Source: Mactra quadrangularis (lineage: Eukaryota > Mollusca > Bivalvia > Venerida > Mactridae). From it: a stretch of DNA of 64,000 nt. The stretch is taken from the NCBI GenBank assembly GCA_025267735.1, contig CM046301.1, forward strand, positions 15,498,190 through 15,562,189, given 5' to 3'. The notes beneath the pieces were generated by a model, which had not been told where the DNA came from, did no database searches, and worked only from the letters and a program-made list of their open reading frames with translations. Shown in pieces: positions 33,385 to 45,733 of the stretch (position 1 is the stretch's first letter; the number at the start of each line of letters is the position of its first letter). The translations under genes and the position numbers were made by a program.

Positions 33385-33629
33385 TTTTTTTTCTATTTTT
33401 ACTTTATTTGGTTTTTTTTTTTTCTTTTTTATCAATAATTATGCTTGTAGGTTATTTTTTGCAATGTAGAAATCTGATGGTCAGTTACTTCTTACATTTG
33501 GTGTAGGTTAATTTTTTGTACAACATTTTTTTAAACTTTTTTTTCTCATATTCAAGTGTAGTTACTGCTTAATGATTAATGATAATATTATAATTTCGTA
33601 ATCTAATGTTTTTTGTAATGGACAGTTTT

Positions 33630-33798
33630 GTAAGTGAAAGACATTGCACGGACTTGTTGACACATATGGCGAGGAAAGCACCTGTCATTGTTCTGGTCCA
33701 GGCCAGGCAATGACTAAGACAGTACTCGTTACTGAACAGTACATTTAGATACTGTACAGTAGGTTGGCTTGTCTTGTCAATCACTTGCAAAGTCATTT
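33630..33798 (+). ncRNA. Hairpin-rich core, unit 1 of the 370-bp array
   Basis: The ends pair: GTAAGTGA with TCACTTGC (one G-U) and AAGACA with TGTCTT. Inside, CATTG-TT-CTGG-loop-CCAG-G-CAATG, CAGTA-CTCGT-TACTG, and ACAGTA-CATTTAGA-TACTGT each form a hairpin. TTTT follows the core. An RNA function is only a hypothesis. Confidence 0.3.
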
Positions 33799-34001
33799 TG
33801 TTTTTGTTTTGAACATTCTTAAAGTTTATTGTTTAGTGATAGTTTTCATCAAATTTTGTCTGTATATTTAGACTTATTTAATTATATTTTACAAGTTAAA
33901 CTCTTATTTTTTAACATCAAAGTGTAGTTAATATTTTTGATGATAAATGTAAATATTATTACTTAAAGTTAGTAAACAATTGTTTTTTATTGGAAGGTTT
34001 T

Positions 34002-34171
34002 GTGAGTGAACGACATTGCACGGACTTGTTGACACATAGAGCGAGGAAAGCACCTGTCATTGTTCTGGTCCAGGCCAGGCAATGACTAAGACAGTACTCG
34101 TTACTGAACAGTACATTTAGATACTGTACAGTAGGTTGGCTTGTCTTGTCAATCACTTGCAAAGTCATTTT
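34002..34171 (+). ncRNA. Hairpin-rich core, unit 2 of the 370-bp array
   Basis: The same three internal hairpins; the outer pairing is retained through wobble (GTGAGTGA with TCACTTGC). A T-run of about nine follows. Confidence 0.3.
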
Positions 34172-34368
34172 TTTTTTGAGCATTCTTAAAGTTTATTGTT
34201 TAGTGATAGTTTTCATCAAATTTTGTCTGTATATTTAGACTTATTTAATTATATTTTACAAGTTAAACTCTTATTTTTTAACATCAAAGTGTAGTTAATA
34301 TTTTTGATGATAAATGTAAATATAATTACTTTAAGTTAGTAAACAATTGTTTTTTATTGGAAGGTTTT

Positions 34369-34538
34369 GTGAGTGAACGACATTGCACGGACTTGTTGAC
34401 ACATATGGCGAGGAAAGCACCTGTCATTGTTCTGGTCACAGCCAGGCAATGACTAAGACAGTACTCGTTACTGAACAGTACATTTAGATACTGTACAGTA
34501 GGTTGGCTTGTCTTGTCAATCACTTGCAAAGTCATTTT
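34369..34538 (+). ncRNA. Hairpin-rich core, unit 3 of the 370-bp array
   Basis: The loop of the first hairpin changes (TCACAG in place of TCCAGG) while both stem arms stay intact. Otherwise as unit 2. Confidence 0.3.
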
Positions 34539-34744
34539 GTTTTTGTTTTGAACATTCTTAAAGTTTATTGTTTAGTGATAGTTTTCATCAAATTTTGTCT
34601 GTATATTTAGACTAACTTATTTAATTAAATTTTTCAAGTTAAACTCTTATTTTTTAACATCAAAGTGTAGTTAATATTTTTGATGATAAATGTAAATATT
34701 ATTACTTTAAGTTAGTAAACAATTGTTTTTTATTGGAAGGTTTT

Positions 34745-34913
34745 GTGAGTGAACGACATTGCACGGACTTGTTGACACATATGGCGAGGAAAGCACCTGT
34801 CATTGTTCTGGTCACAGCCAGGCAATGACTAAGACAGTACTCGTTACTGAACAGTACATTTAGATACTGTGCAGTAGGTTGGCTTGTCTTGTCAATCACT
34901 TGCTAAGTTCTTT
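34745..34913 (+). ncRNA. Hairpin-rich core, unit 4 of the 370-bp array
   Basis: As unit 3, with a diverged 3' edge (TTGCTAAGTTC). The array ends here. Confidence 0.28.
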
Positions 34914-34915
34914 GT

Positions 34916-35630
34916 TTTTGTTTTAAACGTCCTTTAAGTTGGTTGACAATATGTTCAGGAGCACATATACATGTATATATTTTAGTTAGAAGCAAGTTAT
35001 ATTTAGATTCATTAAGACTTGTTAAGCAGCACATCAACTTTTACTTATTTTTTGTATTTTTGAAGTTGGTTGGTAATATTTACTTGAAGATTGTTTCAAT
35101 GCATTCTCAATATTTTTATATTATGATAGAAGCAAGTTATGTATCAGTCAATTTCTATTTTTATATAGGTTTATTTTGATAAAATTTTGTTTTTGAAAGT
35201 ACATGTACATCAATTTGAAATTCATAGATTTAATGGCTAATTACCTATAGGGTTTAATAATTGTCCACTATATTCTATATTTATTTCCCCTTGCAGCATC
35301 TGCTTTGTTTTATCATCAGTGACCTCAATTATTGTTTGAAGTTAGTTGAACAATATTAAGCCATCATGGCTCGCTTGTCAAATGTTCTACTACAGCATGA
35401 AGTCTGCTCAACCAACAAAGCTAGCAACAAATCAGTTCATTTGTCCTACAAAGTATTCATTTTTGTTTGAATTCTCTCTTTTTCCTCTTAATGATAGTTC
35501 TGAAAATTGAAAATTGGCCCCAACTCATGGTTTAAGCCATCTAGTGTACTATAAATTATTGAACTTATCCAATACATATCATTGTTTCCTTTTCTAAGGA
35601 ATCTATATACATAACACCCATACAGTCATG
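34916..35630. other. AT-rich DNA, nothing recognised
   Basis: No coding frame, repeat or RNA signature could be supported. Confidence 0.4.
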
Positions 35631-35805
35631 CAATCTGATTAAAATCCGATCTAAAATTTTCCAATCGTCTACTCGCTAATTTAGATCTGGCCGTTTTCTT
35701 ACGAGGGTCATGTTCCAGTGACCTTTTCTCATTACAGTATTTATGACAAAATAGTTACGTTAAGTAACTTGTTTACATCATCTACATCACACAAATTGAA
35801 ATAAG
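35631..35805 (-). mobile_element. CAATCT-family MITE, truncated
   Basis: CAATCTGATTAAAATCCGAT through GATCTGGCC, GAGGGTCATGTTCCAGTGACC and ACATCATCTACATCACAC matches the first half of the copy at 18402. The second half is missing. Confidence 0.8.
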
Positions 35806-36969
35806 AAAGACAAAACTTGAAATGAATACAACACAAATAGTGATCAAATGAAATATGAGTTCCAACTATATTAAACCAACGCCCTGACTCAAGAGTTACA
35901 ACTTCAACAAATAAACCTTAAGTTACGACTCACAATACACTACAACAGCTCACAGTGCATTTCAGCCGTCCAAGCTAACATAAAGAACCATATAAACTAC
36001 GTCAACTAGGCGTTACAACTACATTTTAGTCCTACATCAGACGCAAACCACCTCTCCCTCACTACAACCCAGTACTAAGATAATGTAACGTGTATCCGAG
36101 CGGTCAACTATATATAAATGTATTTTCCTCGAGCTACTTAGCTTAATGATTGGTAAAAAAAAAACAAAAAAAAGTATATGTACAAGTCATGAAATATAAG
36201 ACACATTTAACAACAACAACGTTTTTTTTTTATCATATATCTATAAATACAATGATATACATGATTACGAAGAGCATCACAAAGCATGATATTAATAAAA
36301 AGGCCAAAAGTAATACACATTAACAACATCACCAAATACATACATTAGACAGTTGAGGCAAGAGTGATGCTACGATACACAAAATGATCAACTACTGTTG
36401 ACAAACTAGCATGGACAATTATATACATTGCAAAATGACATAGATAACTATGATAGACGAGAGCTTCTCCGAAGCTCGTCCTTGTTATCAAATGAACGGG
36501 CGATCAGAGTTACCTGTCTCCGTCGCCGAACTATATTTGACAAAACATGATGGCGAGGAAAGTACAAGGGATGGGACAAACAGGAATGATTCCAAATATG
36601 CTACAGAAGTTGAGCTATCAGCTCGTCTTAAAATTATCTATGGACTGGCGAACAACATTCGCAGCCGCTGTCACTTATATGTTAATAAACTACAAGGAGG
36701 TGAACGCTGATGAGCTATAATATCTACATAAGCTTGTGCATATGTCAAGTTGACGAGCGACAAGAGTGGACTGAGTTACTAACAATATATTCGATGACCT
36801 GTATAAAACATAAACATTAAGCGGTTTAGGATGTATAAAATACACCGGGCTACCATAAGCTTCTAACCAAATAACCAATGCTATATCCAATAGCTAATCT
36901 CTATTACTGGCTCTTCGACACATAATCACTAAAGCACAAACTTAAATCCTCAGTGTCTCCAGCCTTTCA

Positions 36970-37558
36970 ACATAATACATTATTCAACTAGTATGTAACT
37001 AAGGTGGCAACCACTAAAACTCTACAATAGTTTTAGGTATATATCTAACACGGCTCCAGGCCCTAGCCAGCAACTTCGTTTCGGCTCTCAGCCATATCAA
37101 AATTCACCAACAACAGCTATAGAACATGGCTGCGATCCGGTCGTTTCTCAAGCTGTATACCACTCTGGGGAAGCGAGGCTTCGGCAGAGTTGCGGTAAAC
37201 AACAAGGAGGACATTTGACTTCGGGTTTCCCAGGTTATTCTTATAGCGTTGTTTCACCAACAATCATATTATTCAACTAGTATAACATTAAGCTGGCAAC
37301 CACAGAAACTCTACAATAGTTTCATTCATAGACACATATCTAACACAAGAGATCCAAAGCCAGCAACTCTGTTTCGGCTCTCAGCCTTAACAATATTCAC
37401 CAACAACATCTATAGAACACTACTGCGATCCGGGCGTTTCTCTAAACTGTATACCACTCTGGGGAAGCGAGGCTTCGGCAGAGTTGCGGCAAACAACAAG
37501 GAGGACAATTGACTTCGGGTTTCCCAGGTTATTCTTATAGCGTTGTCTCACCAACCAT
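36970..37558 (+). repeat. Tandem duplication, two ~290-bp units
   Basis: TATTCAACTAGTAT recurs at 36981 and 37270. Each unit then has GGCAACCAC, TTTCGGCTCTCAGCC, TATACCACTCTGGGGAAGCG, AGGCTTCGGCAGAGTTGCGG and GACTTCGGGTTTCCCAGG. Unit 1 contains a possible short frame (MAAIRSFLKLYTTLGKRGFG..., stop after 30 residues); its ATG is lost in unit 2. The region 35.8-37.6 kb is AC-rich on this strand and unlike its neighbours. Confidence 0.8.
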
Positions 37559-38276
37559 CACATACGCGTTCCCACTATAACAACTAACAATTTCAGTTAA
37601 ACATATAACCGGAAGTAGATAAATATTTATTAATTCTGGGGCTCAGAGTGTCGAACATGCGAGTCGGCTGCCAACTGCAGACTGATTAAAATTGACTAAT
37701 TTTCTCCTTTTATACTCTTCGAAAAACAGCTATATTCAATGAGCGTCTTAAAACAAAGACTACTAATGCATCTTTTGACCCAGATGAACTGACCTCACAT
37801 TGGACAATGTTAAAACCCGTATCTTTGTACCTGTAATCGTCACACTAACTTATCTATAACTCTATCACCATAGCCGAGCTTTCAATGAGATCATGAGCCC
37901 AAAGATTTTGTAGCACTTACATACAATGGAGACCTAATTAAGGAGAGCGAAGGGAACAGTCCAGAGTCTCTAGTTTGACTCCAATTTTCTCAGTTGATTT
38001 CCGCTATTCATACCCACTTGATGTCCATGCATACCGGAACTGAAATCTGATTGGTCCATAAGTACGTTTGATGCTTTTTGGAATTCTTGCACGGGAAGCA
38101 CATTTGCAAGTGCCTACATTGTTTTGAATGAGGGTCTACTGTTACCTGTTTACACATGTTGCCTTGCTTACAATGGAGGTAATCTTACATGGAGACGCTT
38201 AAATGCAGTCATGACCCTTAGCATTACCAAAGAAGCAGTTTTTCGGCTTTCTCTTGTCTGTTTTTATTTATTTCAG

Positions 38277-38328
38277 GTTGAAAGTATCACTTGAGATATA
38301 TGAGGTACTGATGTCTGAGACCAAGCAG
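38277..38328 (+). CDS. Candidate internal exon of an unrecognised gene
   Basis: Acceptor TTTTTATTTATTTCAG is strong. One base completes a codon left by the exon at 27682, then LKVSLEIYEVLMSETKQ follows, with GTTTGG as a weak donor. Phase continuity with 27682-27734 is the main support. No family was recognised. Confidence 0.3.
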
Positions 38329-38557
38329 GTTTGGTTCCATTCTGTCTTTATGGTAGAAACAAGATTATTTGTAAAAGGACAAAAACTCAATATATGTAAG
38401 ATCAATTGTATTGCTGTAATTTTCATCTTACTGCTTGCACTACAAGAGTAAGATTATACTTACTGCTGTTAAAGCTAACTTCACAGCCATTCCATAACAA
38501 TTCTTATTTAAACCCCCTTGGAAAAATGTTGACATGCTTCATAAACATGCTATATCA

Positions 38558-38595
38558 CGGTTGTAACTCAATAAGAAAAGAGTGAGTTACAACCG
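38558..38595. repeat. Perfect short hairpin
   Basis: CGGTTGTAACTCA and TGAGTTACAACCG are exact inverted arms of 13 bp around a 12-base A-rich loop. Confidence 0.85.
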
Positions 38596-38639
38596 GTTTG
38601 AGATAAACCTGCGATATATGCGCTCTCCTGGTGATTACT

Positions 38640-38960
38640 CAATGTTTTTTCCCACAAATTTGGGAATATGACCCCTACCCCTAGAATTGGGAATTTTATT
38701 GGCATTTTGGTTTAATTTGGGAAAAATGTCATGTAAATTTAATAACAATAGCAGACTTAACAAAGTCTTTAGTTTCATTTTTCTTTAAGTTAGCTAGTTA
38801 ATTAAAAAGAAAGATTACTGGGATGTATAATTTTAAGCTGAAACATACTTACAGCTGTCTTTTTTCAAAAATCTTTTTTTTTCAAGTTACATTGGGAATT
38901 TCGGATTGAAATTTGGGAAAAAAAGATATGATTTTAGATTGGGAATATAGCCCATAAACG
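38640..38960. repeat. Possible dispersed repeat with TTGGGAAT words
   Basis: TTTGGGAATATGACCCCTAC, AATTGGGAATTTTA, ATTGGGAATTTCGG and ATTGGGAATATAGCCC recur at both ends of a 300-bp stretch. The ends are partly alike, but no element boundary is clear. Confidence 0.4.
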
Positions 38961-41788
38961 GCTATAAAATTGACCAAAAATAAACACTATTACTTGTATA
39001 TTGATAATTCAGTACCATGTAGAAAAGTAGGATGTAGACTATACCAAGTAAGCTATATGATGCAAAGAAGTCTCTTAGCGCAATCTGAATATCAAATTCC
39101 CACTCACAAACTCAATTATTTTACCTATGACAGCTGTCTATAAGATATCTGTTTACTGAGATTGACTCTTTGTGTGACTTGATGTGAAATACGGACTCAA
39201 CACAAAAATCGAAAATCATTTGATCGCCCTGAAAACCTATTGCAACTTTTTAACTGCTTGTAAATATTTGGGCCAGTAAAACATATACTAGTAGGTTGTT
39301 GCCCTACTTTGAAAATAAATATTGAGTCCTGACAAAAGATTATTGAATTTGAAAGAATTATAATTGATTAAGAATATAATTAATCATAAAGTTTTTTTTT
39401 TCAGATCTGAAACATTTTAACAAAGATATGTCCATTGACCTGCTATAAATGTATCCAAAATAAATGTTTGATGGTAACTTTTGTTGGTATCTATACTGGT
39501 TAACATTCCATACAGTCTAAAATTTATGTGAGTATTTTATTGTTTTATTACTTGATCATTATTTCACGGCGTCTCAATGCCGTGACATTGTGATGGGTAG
39601 TTTTTGGTAGCAATGGACAAAAGTCACGTGACAAAATCCTTTCGATTTCTGCTGCCGATATTTTATTGTTTTTTAATGCAATCATTGTACAGCCCATTTC
39701 CGTTAAAAGTTACATAGAAAATTTAAGAAAAAGAATTTTTTTCAAAACCATATAAACAATATTTTTATTAATTATAGTATTTAGTAGATTACTCAACAAA
39801 ATCTACTTTTAGTATGCATACAATGGAATATGAAATTCATGTTCAGTTAGTTAAGTATAGCAGCCAACTCATCTAACCAGGTTTCCTAAACAATACTTAA
39901 CCAGTACTTGCTAAACATTTCACTTTTGAAAAAGCTAATCTTCATGACTGAGTTGTGAATTACCTTAGTTGTGAATTAAGCTGATTTTATTTATATGGTG
40001 AAATATCTTGTTAACTTCATGATTTCTTATGAATTAGGTAAATAATGGCATATCACAAAGTTGGTTGACCATTGTTACCTCTCAAATTGTAAAAGTTTGG
40101 ACTTGGTGTGGTTTTGGTGGACTTGGTCCAAGGTCTACTGGCTAAATTCTACGACTGCATCCATAGTAATAACCTTTTCCAGTTTTTTAAGAAGATAAAG
40201 TGAGATTGATTATAAAAACGTCTTACAATGGTGACCTTGTGTTTGACATCTAGATATTATGTAATTATCACCGATACTCAAGAATTTCTACTGTGATCCT
40301 GTACAAGGCAAGAAAATAGTAAGCAGTTTTTTCATTCATTATTGATTTCTTTTTTTTCAAAGTTAGTTTTAAATTGATATGAGATTTGGCATTTGTATAC
40401 AGGGGATGCCATATCAGTACTGGTTCTTTCCAGACAATGCTGCTTTGGTGAAGCATTCACTTCATATTTTTTGCCACTTCAACTTCATATTTTTTTGCCA
40501 CTAATACAAGTGAAAAGAACTAACACTAAATTTGTAATAATTTACAAAGGGAGATAATTTATGATGTTACAAGTCCATTTAACAAACTTATTTTAGTCTT
40601 TTTGTATTGATACTGAACACCTACAGTTAGTAATTATCTACATGTATAGATAATGGCACGTACCAAATTAATAAAAAACATCTTTTTGGCTTCTAAATTG
40701 CATTGCATGCCTATGGAAAGTATTTTCTGCAGTTGCAGAAAAATCCAGAGTTTTCGGATTTGATTGTTTACAAATTTTTAACTTATTAAAAAAACCCAGT
40801 ACTGTAATTGGAAATATTTCAATTCTTAGGGGCTCAGGTTCAAAGCCGACTCCCTGTACATGTAGACTTGTTGATAAGAAATGTAGTATTTGGCAAGCAA
40901 CAGAGGGCTAATTAATAAGACTGTTATATTATTTGTAAGGGAGATAACTCACTGTAAAATATTTGGTACAATACACTAACCTTACAGTATTATCTCCCTT
41001 GAATACCTGTGATATTAAATCACTGCTTTGTAATCATTTATACTTTCTCTATTCTGAAATAAACTTAACTGTTTTACAATTGAATGATTTTTTTAATTTT
41101 TGGATATGTCTCCGATATTTCAGAATTTTACTGATGATGTGACTAACTGATGATGTTAGTTACTGATACTGTTTGTTTGTAAACAATTGATGTACCGGTA
41201 AGTGTTACATTATTATTTTTATTTATTTAACCTACATTTTCTGGAGAAGTAAAGACACAAATATGATAAGTTATACAAATTGATGAAACATAATAAGTTA
41301 GAAATGAAGTCTAAAGTTCAATGTGATACACATTGTACCGTTATATATTAAAATAGAATGCGGGTATACATAAGGTACGTGTAGCCTCTTGGTAAGTGAA
41401 ACAAGTCACTTTCAAAATGATCGAAGTCTATGATAAATTTTAAATTTATCTAAGTCTTAGCAGTTTGCTACTCTCTGATAGAAACATGATATAATCGTTT
41501 ACGTTTAGGTATTGTCGGGTGTAGATGTCACTGCGACCCTAAAGGTAAGCGCAGAATAAGTCTTCATTACAAGCAAAAAAAAGAAATTACCAAACTCTGT
41601 ATTAAACATATCATTACATTGACTGAACTTAATCGTTTCTGTATTGAGTTACATCATAGTTCATATAGTCGAATAGACAATGACTTAATTTATTGTTGAC
41701 AAAACTATCACACATGTTACAGGATCAGACTGATAGCTTGTACTGAGGACCTTCACTAGAAACTTCATCATCTTTGAATAGACTAGGT
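38961..41788. other. AT-rich intergenic or intronic DNA
   Basis: No gene is supported. A fragment at 39141-39166 (GATATCTGTTTACTGAGATTG) matches one terminus of the CAATCT MITE family. About 40620-40800 resembles about 60650-60780 (CTTTTTGG, TTGCATTGCATG and CTATG words in the same order), pointing to another dispersed repeat. Confidence 0.4.
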
Positions 41789-42172
41789 CAATCTCCGTAA
41801 ACAGATATCCTGTAGAGCATTGTCGTACAGGATCTCTACTGTCTCTGTGGAAGGTCAAGTCGAGATGAACTTTGTGTCGACCAATCAATGCGTAGCTTTC
41901 ATCTAGACGAAACACTATTAATAACATTTTGATTTCGTAATTTCTATTTTGAGACCAAGGTTTGCAAGCTAATGTAACAGCGGTATTATTGACAGTCTGC
42001 GATTGGACGGCTCATTTCAAATTGCGTGATATGACGATGTAAACAAGTTACGTATCATAACAATTTCGTCAATAATATTATGATGAGAAAAGATCACCTG
42101 AATGTGACCTTCGTTTGAAAAAGGCCAGATCTAAATTAGCGAATAGGCAAATCAGAGGTTTTAATCAGATTG
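41789..42172 (+). mobile_element. CAATCT-family MITE (384 bp), 9-bp TSD
   Basis: Starts CAATCTCCGTAAACAG and ends TTTTAATCAGATTG. The flanks AGACTAGGT (41780-41788) and GTACTAGGT (42173-42181) agree at 7 of 9 positions. The sequence is very close to 28444-28840. Confidence 0.88.
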
Positions 42173-42181
42173 GTACTAGGT

Positions 42182-42915
42182 TTGATCTAGAGAATGTCCA
42201 GTGAATTTTGAGTTTTAGCCTGTCATGTACAAGTTTGAATCTATGAAAATCAGAGTCCTTATAATTCCTTGTTATCTTTTAGTGGTCGAATATAAGCATT
42301 GTTCCATGAGTATTTCAATGGAAAGGTAGCTCTACTGTTGCTAAAGTAGTTAGAAAGATGGTGATGAAGACTGTATTTCTGTAGATTTCTAGTTAGGTCT
42401 TTGACAAATCCAGTATGTTTAACAAAGTTAACAATTCTTGTGTTGAGATAATCTGACATTTAACATTTGGTTCACAAAATCTGATGGTGAGGCATGACAT
42501 AGAGTTCCAAAAGATAGAAGCTTACGAACATCAATGTAAGCTTCAATTGATGATATTCCAAGAAAACCAGTAACCATTACTGAAAGTGTCTGCTGAGGTA
42601 AGGTTTGAATGAACGTAAGACAGAATTGATGACATGATTCTTACTTTTTCAGAGTGGAGACGGAGATTTTGTTACATAATTCAAATGAAAACAGAACCCT
42701 AAGTAGAACACATGTGAAATAATGTTTCACTAAGAATATTGGATTTAATTAAATCGTTGTTGCATGTAAGTTTGTTGCTGACGAAGAATAAAGTTCCTGT
42801 CATTGATTGACGAATTTCATGGATAGCGAATGGTAATTTACCACTATTAGATAACACCAAAATAAAAAAAAAGTTTAAATAGATTTGAGATTGTAAAAGG
42901 ATTTATTGGAATATT
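42182..42915. other. Non-coding DNA, nothing recognised
   Basis: No coding frame, repeat or RNA signature was found. The short minus-strand frame at 42259-42459 (MSDYLNTRIVNFVKHTG...) ends at 42459 and shows no recognisable domain. Confidence 0.3.
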
Positions 42916-43231
42916 TCGAGGGGTTACTGACAGAACATGCTATATACCATTTTTTCCAATTTTCACTTTTTTACATTTTCTGAAAGTGCATTTCAATCCG
43001 CATATTTTGCACTAATTCACAAGATCATATCTTAATTACAACTAACATTATGTAATAAAAACCAAACCAGCTATCTTTCTAACCTTGTAATACCTTTATG
43101 CCAAATCAGACTATACGTACATAGCTGGTAACTTTTAACATTGAAACAACAATCAATGGAACCAGAACATTCTATAACAAGATAGCTCATTTTGGCATGA
43201 AGGGTATTAATATCAAGTAATACTTTTGAAA

Positions 43232-43273
43232 ATGCCAAAACATGCTATCGTCAGATAGGTGGTTTTGTTTGGC
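43232..43273. repeat. Subterminal palindrome, left side
   Basis: TGCCAAAACATGCTATC and GATAGGTGGTTTTGTTTGGC are imperfect inverted arms around GTCA. The AACATGCTAT core repeats the terminal sequence of the element. Confidence 0.75.
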
Positions 43274-45697
43274 AGAATAGAACATATTTTAGAAACATTT
43301 GTTAATGCTAAAACAAGCTATATTGATATAGCTGCCACACTTATACTCTATAGCAGTAATTTAATCAGCAAAAACCATCTACATTGGGATAGAGCTTTTT
43401 GGCAGATACACATCTTTAACTTAATGTTTTGTTTTGGTGCTCTAAACCAGTTATGTAAAGAAATGTCAGTTTGACCTAGCGGTCAGTTTGCTTTGTTTTG
43501 ATAAATAGAAAGTGATAAGAAGCTATTATAAATAACAAAAATGTTTAATTGTAAATAAAATGTTTTCCAGGCATTAAACATTATTATACTGATTATGCTA
43601 TAATTTTGGGAAGACCTTTACAAAATGATTTTGGTTTAAAAAACTCAATGAAGCTGTTAAATATTAACAACAAAAGTTGTGTAGGGTTGCATAATTTCAT
43701 TTTTTAAGATTTCTTAGTTTTCGTATACTTAAATGATTTTTTTTTGTAAATGTATAACAGGACTCCTCATGACATGAACTTATTAGATTGTATATCTTTC
43801 AAATTAAACAAAATCCAAATAATAATGTTTTTTTGTATATACTTGTAAACAATTATATAGTAAGAAAAGTTAAGTTTTTATCTGGGATTTTACTTTAAAC
43901 AACTAGTCAATTTTGTAACTAATGAGGCCTAATAACTTAATTTCTGTTGGATAATAGCACCCATACTATTTGTATTTTAGATGAATTAAGAATGAAATGA
44001 TTGGTCTTAAACTAATCTCGGAAATACATGAAAATTAACCTGCTGTCCAAAGTCATCAGATCATTAAAATTGTTTAATACTGTATAGAGAAATGACGAAT
44101 AAGCAAGCAACACCAGATAATGTCCTGGAAGCTACTTCACTGATGATTAGAAGCAATAACATATAAATCACTTTACAGATTACTGAATGGAAACATGTAC
44201 CCACAGATTGATATAACGAACTAAAATTCCTAACATTCTGTACATCAACACAAAAAGGCAAATATTTAATAAAAGAAACGAACATAATGGTAAGCATATA
44301 ATACTATGGTAACATAATGTGTTGACAGACAATGCTTGGATGACATACCTAAATCAGATAGTCAGATGATGAAGATATCACACTCAAAGAGAACATTTGT
44401 TCACCAAATACTGGAAATTATTAAACTTAATTAGCCATATATAATATCATAAATGGAAATAGCAACAACCTAAAGACAATAAAATACAAAAATAAGAATA
44501 ACTGTAGGCTACAAATTTTCTCGAAGACATTTTTAAAATAAATGCAACTGTGTACAGTTTGAGTATGGAAATGGCAAGTTGTTTTATGAGGTCATATATA
44601 GATGGGAAATGGTCTCTAATGTAAATAGTGATAAAAAATGATTCTCCAGTCACTATAGGTGGGATTAATGTTTTTTATTCAGATATCTGTGGTGGATGAC
44701 ATAGGAATAAAAACATATGTTAACCACACCAAGCTCTCTTTTGTATATCCTTTTAAAGCACATATATACTAATATAGGAATTTCAATTATAATATTCCAA
44801 TTATAATTATGAAAGTATTTATACAGACATTATAAAGGTACATTTTGTGACCATTATAATTATCAACAAATATTATTTCACCCCAGCTTCATTTTGTGTT
44901 ACAAATAGTTTGGTGAAAAGTCAACTATCCCTTTAAAGTATGTCACGTTTCATTTCAGTAAGATTCTGTTAAAGTTTAGAAACTAGCTTCACGACAAGCT
45001 GTATTCAAAATGATTTAACAATGTTACCTGGTGCTTGCTTCTTAAGGTTTGCATTTGATGAAGATATTCTCTTGGTCAAATCAAATACAAATAAAAACTA
45101 GTCAACACTGACAAATGCTAAACAAGTTACTAAGTTTTATGCTAAGTTTTATTTTGACAGAAAGGACCTTTGCAAAGAAATAACCAGCTAAATTATTTTA
45201 GTATAACGACAAAATGTACATTTACCTTCATACAGTGTTAAAAAGGTAGTTTGCTGGTGTTAAAAACACAAGAAAACTTAAGAAAATGTTAAGAAATTTA
45301 CATATTGAGACTTGAAAAACCTTATCAATAGCTCTATGAGTCACAATATCTCGTACATGTATTAGATTTTTAGAATTGACTGTCTAAGTATTTGGGTATT
45401 TGACTGGATGTGCCTTACAAGAATGCAATATAGCACTATTTAGCATCTTATTGACTCTAAATTGTTGTTTAAGTACACCTCATTGTTGAGCAATAAGCAG
45501 CTATAAGCTTGTGTAATGTTCTGGTCCCGTTTATTTGCTATATTCTACATTAAGTGTCTCCGCCAATACAACCTATCAATATATAGAATGTTTTGGCACA
45601 ATTCATGCCATTCCAATATAATTTTTAATGCATGCTATCTTTCTATAGCATGTTTTGGTACAATAAGTTTTAAACAGAAATTAAAAATTTCATTCAA

Positions 45698-45733
45698 CCA
45701 AAACCAGCTATGCGATTATAGCATGTTTTGGCA
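45698..45733. repeat. Subterminal palindrome, right side
   Basis: CCAAAACCAGCTAT and ATAGCATGTTTTGG flank a short loop. A second palindrome (GCATGCTATC, TATAGCATGTTTTGG) lies at about 45632-45658. Confidence 0.75.

Larger units (their letters stand above)
33560..34915 (+). repeat. Tandem array of four ~370-bp units
   Basis: ACATTGCACGGACTTGTTGA recurs at 33641, 34013, 34380 and 34756 (spacings 372, 367 and 376). The unit consists of a ~170-bp GC-richer core and a ~200-bp AT-rich spacer, conserved together. On the minus strand each core carries an open frame (VIDKTSQPT...FSNEYCLSHCLA) with no recognisable domain and non-synonymous differences, more likely a by-product of the repeat than a gene. 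Confidence 0.92.

Noticed and set aside
33569..34899. Four similar minus-strand peptides (TSQPTVQYLNVLFSNEY...)
   Set aside because: They arise from the tandem 370-bp units; differences change amino acids freely and no domain is visible, so they were not annotated as genes.
36450..36710. 86-residue frame MIDESFSEARPCYQMNG...
   Set aside because: No domain, no splice context, and within a repeat-like AC-rich segment; not enough to call a gene.
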